Of a stretch of 26,672 nucleotides of DNA, positions 22,902-26,672 are shown piece after piece. The first letter of the stretch is position 1, and every line of letters starts with the position of its first letter. Origin of the DNA: a virus; IMG/VR virus record IMGVR_UViG_3300045256_000381, positions 1 to 26,672 of that record; one strand, given 5' to 3'. A program made the position numbers and the translations under genes. The notes under the pieces are model-generated. The model was not told where the DNA came from and searched no databases. It saw only the letters and a program-made list of their open reading frames with translations.

Positions 22902-23131
22902 CCGTCTTTTGGGAACTGAGTTTCCGCACTTCCTACGGTACATAATTACTATGGTGTGGTTGTGACTGTTTTTTAATCGCTATTCTAAAGAGGCTATTGC
23001 CTGTTTGTCTGCCCCTGCGGCGTTAGCCCGCACAGGCGGTCACGCCTTGGGCATAACTGCTTCCGTGCCGCAAATCCGGTGAACGGATGAAAAGTCATGT
23101 CGAGCAGGCATGATTATGGTATCTAGCCGGA
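22902..23131. other. 230-base structured intergenic region
   Basis: No gene is seen. Several stems can form: GCCTGT/ACAGGC (about 22999-23036), TGCCC/GGGCA (about 23012-23053) enclosing TGCGG/CCGCA, ATCCG/CGGAT (about 23074-23088) and TCATG/CATGA (about 23096-23114). The section ends CGGATGAAAAG, which recalls the terminal box of the right-end-like units. It is T-rich just after the plus-strand gene (GTTTTTT at about 22968). Could be a decayed element end or a structured RNA. Confidence 0.35.
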
Positions 23132-23566
23132 TCATCCTAAAAACATTTGACTGTGTTGCTGTTGGGAGTCCGAACCGTCATCAGCCAGTTGTTGATCCGC
23201 CTTCGGCTGAGGTTTGACCTTCTGTTCCAACTCGTTGAGTCTCTTCTGCTCGACAGAGAGTATCTTATCCAATTCTTTTAACATCCGCATGGCAGCTTGT
23301 TCAGTAATCTTACCTGACGGGGAGTTAGCGGTTGCCGCCATATTTGTTGCCCCGGCAGACACGGTACCCCACCACTGTTGAAAGGCGGTCTGGTTGGTTT
23401 CTTGCCTCCGAGCATACTTATGAGCCTGATGCTCTATCTTCTGCACCGCCATTTTCAGGTAACCGTAAGCCTCCCGAAGTTCTTGGCTACCCTGAGCCAA
23501 CTGACTCAGTACCCGAATGGCGTGCTGGCTGTGGGATAAAGCTTCTTGAATCTTCTTTTCTTTCAT
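23132..23566 (-). CDS. small coiled-coil hypothetical protein
   Basis: A 144-aa helical protein, mostly charged and glutamine-rich. Residues about 90-120 (MRMLKELDKILSVEQKRLNELEQKV) show a heptad pattern and may form a coiled coil; the C-terminal 25 residues are disordered (QQ/DS-rich). AGGT lies just before the ATG. It stands between terminase and portal on the same strand, a place where T4-type phages often have small head or packaging proteins. A role in assembly is possible. No homology is recognised. Confidence 0.7.
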   Translation of the reverse strand: MKEKKIQEALSHSQHAIRVLSQLAQGSQELREAYGYLKMAVQKIEHQAHKYARRQETNQTAFQQWWGTVSAGATNMAATANSPSGKITEQAAMRMLKELDKILSVEQKRLNELEQKVKPQPKADQQLADDGSDSQQQHSQMFLG

Positions 23567-23798
23567 GATTACCTATGAATATATTTCCATAATATAACTT
23601 AACGATATTATATGCTTTGCCAATATTGATGTTTTTCTTGACAGCAACCCCCAACAATGTCAGCTACCGCTAACCTAAAGTGGTTTCAACCTGTTATTAT
23701 ACAAAATTCACAAGTTTTATTACCACTCGCTCATTTCCTACACAGAAGGTTAACCATGCCGGGGCGGGGCTTTACGCCGTCTCTTGTAATTATTGATT
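23567..23798. other. spacer with possible TnpB tail remnant
   Basis: On the minus strand at about 23735-23790 one frame reads RDGVKPRPGMVNLLCRK and then a stop, similar in feel to tails of TnpB proteins (GDGV-K/R-P). The DNA GACGGCGTAAAGCCCC resembles an IS605 right-end stem. CTTTAGGTTAG, present in the unit at 26243-26361, recurs at about 23678. An AT-rich promoter-like TATAATAT lies upstream of the 23566 start on the minus strand. Weak evidence. Confidence 0.3.
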
Positions 23799-25661
23799 TT
23801 ATACCATAATATAGTTACTTACCAACCAAATTGGACAGAGAATTGACCACCCGAATTCCTTGAACAACGTGTCGAAAGGTCTTTTGTATTCTTTCTTTAC
23901 GGTTTCGTCCACTTCGACATCGAACTCATCCTTGTACAAGTCCTGTGGGCTTAACCAAGTTTCCGGTGCCCCCTTTTCGAGTTCCTTTTTGATTTCCTCA
24001 TACACCTTCGCCTTGAAAGTCTCAGTTAATTCCTCCGGCATGCCGTCGCCGACAATCGGAGCAGACCGGCCAGAAATCTCCCGGATGTATAGGGCGAAAC
24101 ACAGGCTCATGATCGAGTCGTCATGGTAGCCCTTCGGTGCCTCGGCCTTCTTTGTTACTTTGTTAAATATAAAGTGCTTCAACTCGTATACCGTGCGACG
24201 GCTGCGGAGGATTAAACTCTTCATCAACAAACGGGTCTGGAGGGTTTCTAACAACATCGGACGACTGTTCTTTGTCGTCTTTAAACCGGCTTGGTGGTTT
24301 TCGTCATAGTACAGATTCTCGTAGTCAAGGTCGTGTTCAAGCTTGCTCAAAATCGTCAGCCCACACTTCTCCCTTTCAACCACGCACAAGGCATTATTAT
24401 ACATAATCCCGACCTGTGCGACGATCTGGGCGAATATGTGCATCGGACAGTTGTTACTGTAAAACTGAGCGCACTGTTCACCCGTGTTGGCGTCGATAAT
24501 CTCAATTGTTGAGTTGTCGCCGTCTTCACCAATGCCTTCAGCGGCGTCCACGCCCATGATATACTCACGTCCCTCAATCGGTTCACGCCACACGAGCATG
24601 GCGGCTTGATCGGCACGGGCCTGAAACTTCGTCGCCTTGTTCGCCCAATCCTCGAACAGATAGCGAACGGGTTCGATTTCCCGGACCGCCAAATCCAGAT
24701 CGTTCAGAATGTTGGACGGGATAAACGTGTCCCCGCCACCGAGGAAGTCACCCAACACTTCCTGGGCAAAGCCCTTTTCCCCAAGCTGTGAGCGGATGAT
24801 CCGTACCCACTCGTCGTCGTTGTACTCCGGGTGTTGGGTGTAATCCAACTGGATGATGTTAAAGTCGTTTTCTTTCCTTTCGGCCTGATGGTACATTTCT
24901 TCATACCAGTTACCGATGCCGTTCACAGTGGAAATGACGATCACGCTACCACCAGTCGAAATCGTCGGGAACACGTCATTCCAGAACTTGTGCATGTTCG
25001 GAATGAACGCCGCTTCGTCGATGATGAGATAAGAGATAGCACGACCACGGGCCGCTTCCGGGGTGTAAAAGAACAACTTGCAACCAGTATCATTGAAAAT
25101 CTTCTGGTGGTCGTTATTCTTCTCCATCACCGGAGCCATCCAACTAGGTAATTCCTCGATAGCCCGCTTCACGATTTCACCGGCGGCGATAGCTTCACGG
25201 TCGGTCTTCGACACGACCATGATCGTTTCGTCCATCTTAAACAAACACCGCCAGAGTGCCCAAATCGTCGTGACCGTAGTCAGCCCCCCTTGACGGAACT
25301 TACGAATGATGTTAAAACGGTGCTTTTCATACTCACTGATTGCTAAACGCTGGTAGGCGTAAGTGATAAACGGCAAAAGCCCTCGCTTCGGGTGGGCAAT
25401 TTTAACATACTTGTGGCAAAAATAGTTAAAGGAGAGAGCGCATCGCTTGATCTCAAGTTGCTGTCGTTTCTCGTCATACCTCTCAATCTGCTCTTCTGTC
25501 TCCATCGGGTCGATAGTGTACTCAAATTTCTCGAACTCATAGTACGGCAAAGGATAGTTGTCTATGTAGAACTCTTCTAGCGTCTTGTATCGCCCTCTCC
25601 AGTTCGGATCGACGAAGGTTTCTTCCTTCTTCAATCTTTTCTCGTCATCACGTTTAGACAT
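23799..25661 (-). CDS. terL: large terminase subunit (gp17-like)
   Basis: A 620-aa packaging motor and nuclease, close to T4 gp17 (610 aa). The ATPase half has a Walker A-like RKFRQGGLTTV (120-130), where the usual GKT is GLT, Walker B YLIIDEAAF (211-219) with the catalytic Glu after the Asp, and coupling motif ISTVNG (243-248). The nuclease half has GVDAAEG (369-375), VVEREKCG (426-433) and GYHDDSIMSL (510-519), the three acidic groups of the RNase H-like site. A non-Lys Walker A of the form RQxGxTT/S is known among terminases. The last 15 or so residues (WSILCPIWLVSNYIMV) are hydrophobic and unlike gp17 tails; they border a possible mobile-element remnant. AGGTGA lies before the ATG. Confidence 0.95.
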   Translation of the reverse strand: MSKRDDEKRLKKEETFVDPNWRGRYKTLEEFYIDNYPLPYYEFEKFEYTIDPMETEEQIERYDEKRQQLEIKRCALSFNYFCHKYVKIAHPKRGLLPFITYAYQRLAISEYEKHRFNIIRKFRQGGLTTVTTIWALWRCLFKMDETIMVVSKTDREAIAAGEIVKRAIEELPSWMAPVMEKNNDHQKIFNDTGCKLFFYTPEAARGRAISYLIIDEAAFIPNMHKFWNDVFPTISTGGSVIVISTVNGIGNWYEEMYHQAERKENDFNIIQLDYTQHPEYNDDEWVRIIRSQLGEKGFAQEVLGDFLGGGDTFIPSNILNDLDLAVREIEPVRYLFEDWANKATKFQARADQAAMLVWREPIEGREYIMGVDAAEGIGEDGDNSTIEIIDANTGEQCAQFYSNNCPMHIFAQIVAQVGIMYNNALCVVEREKCGLTILSKLEHDLDYENLYYDENHQAGLKTTKNSRPMLLETLQTRLLMKSLILRSRRTVYELKHFIFNKVTKKAEAPKGYHDDSIMSLCFALYIREISGRSAPIVGDGMPEELTETFKAKVYEEIKKELEKGAPETWLSPQDLYKDEFDVEVDETVKKEYKRPFDTLFKEFGWSILCPIWLVSNYIMV

Positions 25662-25680
25662 TTGACTTCACCTAAAAATC

Positions 25681-25711
25681 GTGAACTACCCCGCCGCTAA
25701 AGACGGCAAGG
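25681..25711 (-). repeat. IS605-type right-end hairpin
   Basis: On the minus strand CCTTGCCG pairs with CGGCGGGG (25689-25711, with G-T pairs) around TCTTTAG and is followed by TAGTTCAC. This is the classical right end of TnpB-bearing elements, a GC-rich hairpin ending in a short conserved box. It follows the TnpB remnant immediately. The element end lies 19 bases before the terminase start codon. Confidence 0.6.
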
Positions 25712-25993
25712 CTTCCGACACAACCAATAGCCACCTCTGATGGGTCTTATATCAGGGCAGTCGGCTACCCCTCTCGTTCCAAGAGTTCTAATCCTCAAGC
25801 ATTCATTGTTTATATTGACACTGGCATTTTCATCACGATTATGTGAAGTCTAGCAATTCCGTTCTTTCTCTTCGCTTAATTCTCTGTTATGATAATTACA
25901 CTCAGAACAGAGTTGTGATGACGGAAACCATCGACTTACTTTGATGATATCTCGACCATACCATTTTGTCTTATACATAAACTTATCGAAAAA
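25697..25993 (-). pseudogene. TnpB C-terminal remnant (RuvC-III and zinc ribbon)
   Basis: About 95 codons match the C-terminus of classical IS605 TnpB: KTKWYGRDIIKVSRWFPSS, then CSECNYHNRELS with the first CxxC, then NRDENASVNI, which carries the RuvC-III aspartate, and a tail GVADCPDIRP. TAG at 25850-25852 breaks the frame where the second CPxC should be, and TAA bounds the upstream end at 25994. The rest of the gene is gone. Active TnpB cuts DNA guided by an RNA made from the element's right end. This copy cannot. It is inserted just upstream of the terminase. Confidence 0.8.
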
Positions 25994-26090
25994 TTATCTG
26001 TTTTCTATCCCTTTTTCATGGGTCTTTTAATTGGGTAAGTGGAAGCCAGATTATATCAGTGTCGGAATTTAAATAATTTCTACTATGGAG

Positions 26091-26206
26091 GCTTTCATCC
26101 CACTACCCTAAATAGGTTAGCCCTGTTTGGTCGTTCACTTCGCTCACTTCCTGCACGAGGCTAACTTTTCTCATTCAGAGAAAAGTAAGGGGTTTCTCGC
26201 CCCTAT
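26091..26206 (-). repeat. IS605-type right-end / omega-RNA-like unit E
   Basis: On the minus strand AGGGGCGAGAAACCCCT (hairpin, plus 26188-26204) is followed by a perfect 8-bp hairpin CTTTTCTC/GAGAAAAG (26165-26185). A long stem GTTAGCC/GGCTAAC (26116-26165) comes next, then a terminal box TTTAGGGTAGTGGGATGAAAG ending near 26091. Core, hairpin and terminal box occur in the same order as in units A, B and D, and the loop shares TTTGGTCGTT with unit B. Confidence 0.5.
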
Positions 26207-26242
26207 GGATAAACTTTAATTTTTAAACTAACTTATAGAGCA

Positions 26243-26361
26243 TTTACCGTTCTTTAGAACCGAAAGCCCCTACATCGTAGATGCTACCCACCACAAGCGA
26301 GCGACCGAAGGGAGCGAGACGTGGGAGGGGTAGCCCTTTAGGTTAGGGGATGAAGGCGATG
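26243..26361 (+). repeat. IS605-type right-end / omega-RNA-like unit D
   Basis: Plus strand. TTTACCGTTCTTTAGAACC and GAAAGCCCCTAC form the core, followed by a hairpin GCTACCC/GGGTAGC (26283-26334) with a GAGCG-rich loop, then TTTAGGTTAGGGGATGAAGG and GATG at 26358-26361. CCCCTA of the core can pair with TAGGGG of the terminal box, and the other units allow the equivalent pairing with different bases. The core reads LPFFRTESPY in one frame. It is an inverted relative of unit A at the other edge of the window. Confidence 0.5.
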
Positions 26362-26537
26362 CACTAAAGATCGTCTCAGAAATTTCTCCTTCTTAAAGCA
26401 AGATAAAACATAGTCAAACAGGATTCAGATGGGACAACAATCGCACGACTGAAAGTTACCCAAAGATTGCCTGAAGGTTTTCTCTTGTTCTCGTTGTAAA
26501 AAATACGACGACAAAATTATATAAGGTTGATGAATAA
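26362..26537. other. spacer between unit D and the edge TnpB fragment
   Basis: No gene is supported. One short frame holds a CSRCKKYDD stretch at about 26485-26515, possibly a broken zinc-ribbon piece, but it is too short to name. AT-rich toward the right. Confidence 0.25.
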
Positions 26538-26672
26538 AAGTCTAGCCGAAAAGAACGAAATCAAAGAGAAAAGGAGAAGGACAAAGAGAAGAGAAGGATT
26601 GAGTACGAGAAACTGACCAACAAGCTGAAAGACATTCGGCACAAATTGGTTGGTGCTATCGTGAGCAACTAC
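26538..26672 (+). pseudogene. TnpB-like central fragment, runs off the window
   Basis: Forty-five codons, open to the window edge and preceded by TAA at 26535-26537. They read as a charged helix KEKDKEKRRIEYEKL followed by NKLKDIRHKLVGAIVSNY. This corresponds to the TnpB stretch before RuvC-II, usually of the form KKAxxKLAKLHEKIANQRKDFLHKLT...Y. No start or RuvC-I part is seen upstream in the same frame, so the 5' half is lost or frameshifted. Whether the RuvC-II and -III parts survive lies beyond the window. Confidence 0.55.

Noticed and set aside
22596-22943. 115-codon minus-strand frame
   Set aside because: It is the antisense shadow of the 22446-22901 gene, without a ribosome-binding site or recognisable motif.
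22985-23090. tRNA gene
   Set aside because: Stem-loops are present, but there is no TTCGANNC T-loop, no 7-bp acceptor stem and no anticodon arm in register.
24660-24690. TTCGA-containing tRNA-like stretch
   Set aside because: It lies within terminase coding sequence and no cloverleaf can be drawn.

Overview
The window reads as part of a tailed-phage genome, most likely a T4-type myovirus. Two hallmark genes support this: a large terminase (gp17-like, 23799-25661, minus) and a portal protein (gp20-like, 19837-22383, minus), with small accessory genes around them. A few sites match the NATAAATA late-promoter motif of T4-type phages, and two small proteins begin like T4 capsid-targeting peptides. 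TAA, TAG and TGA all end clear genes, so the standard code is in use. The host cannot be named from the sequence.

Left part (about 0.6-14.6 kb): a dense block of sugar- and group-transfer genes in short clusters that switch strand. It holds about nine glycosyltransferase-like proteins (GT2 types, two with a galactosyltransferase-like C-terminal region, a GT8-like one, a DUF707-like one and others), three paralogous SAM methyltransferases, a PAPS-type sulfotransferase-like protein, a P-loop kinase-like protein and a degenerate vWA-like protein. No polymerase or flippase is seen. My reading is that the block decorates a glycan with sugar, methyl and sulfate groups, perhaps on virion proteins or on the host surface. 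Inside it, at 6.0-7.2 kb, lie two plus-strand genes with capsid-targeting-like N-termini.

Middle (14.6-17.5 kb): mobile DNA. A group II intron with a full reverse transcriptase/maturase/HNH protein sits just upstream of the last 79 codons of an RF1-type release factor. Domains V and VI and the 3' splice site can be placed. The 5' exon of the release factor and the 5' part of the intron are not found; a stop-interrupted TnpB-like remnant stands where they should be.

Right part (17.5-25.7 kb): the head and packaging module on the minus strand. It has a lysine-rich 610-aa putative structural protein, the portal interrupted by a 234-residue mini-intein, a small coiled-coil protein and the terminase. 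Two small plus-strand genes are inserted.

Both edges and several intergenic gaps hold remnants of IS200/IS605-type TnpB elements: coding tails, zinc-ribbon fragments and hairpin-rich right ends that resemble omega-RNA scaffolds. Four of these right-end-like units share a layout (core, hairpin, short terminal box) and lie near the two edges in mixed orientation. Each is followed by different sequence, where a guide would begin. No intact TnpB or TnpA is visible.
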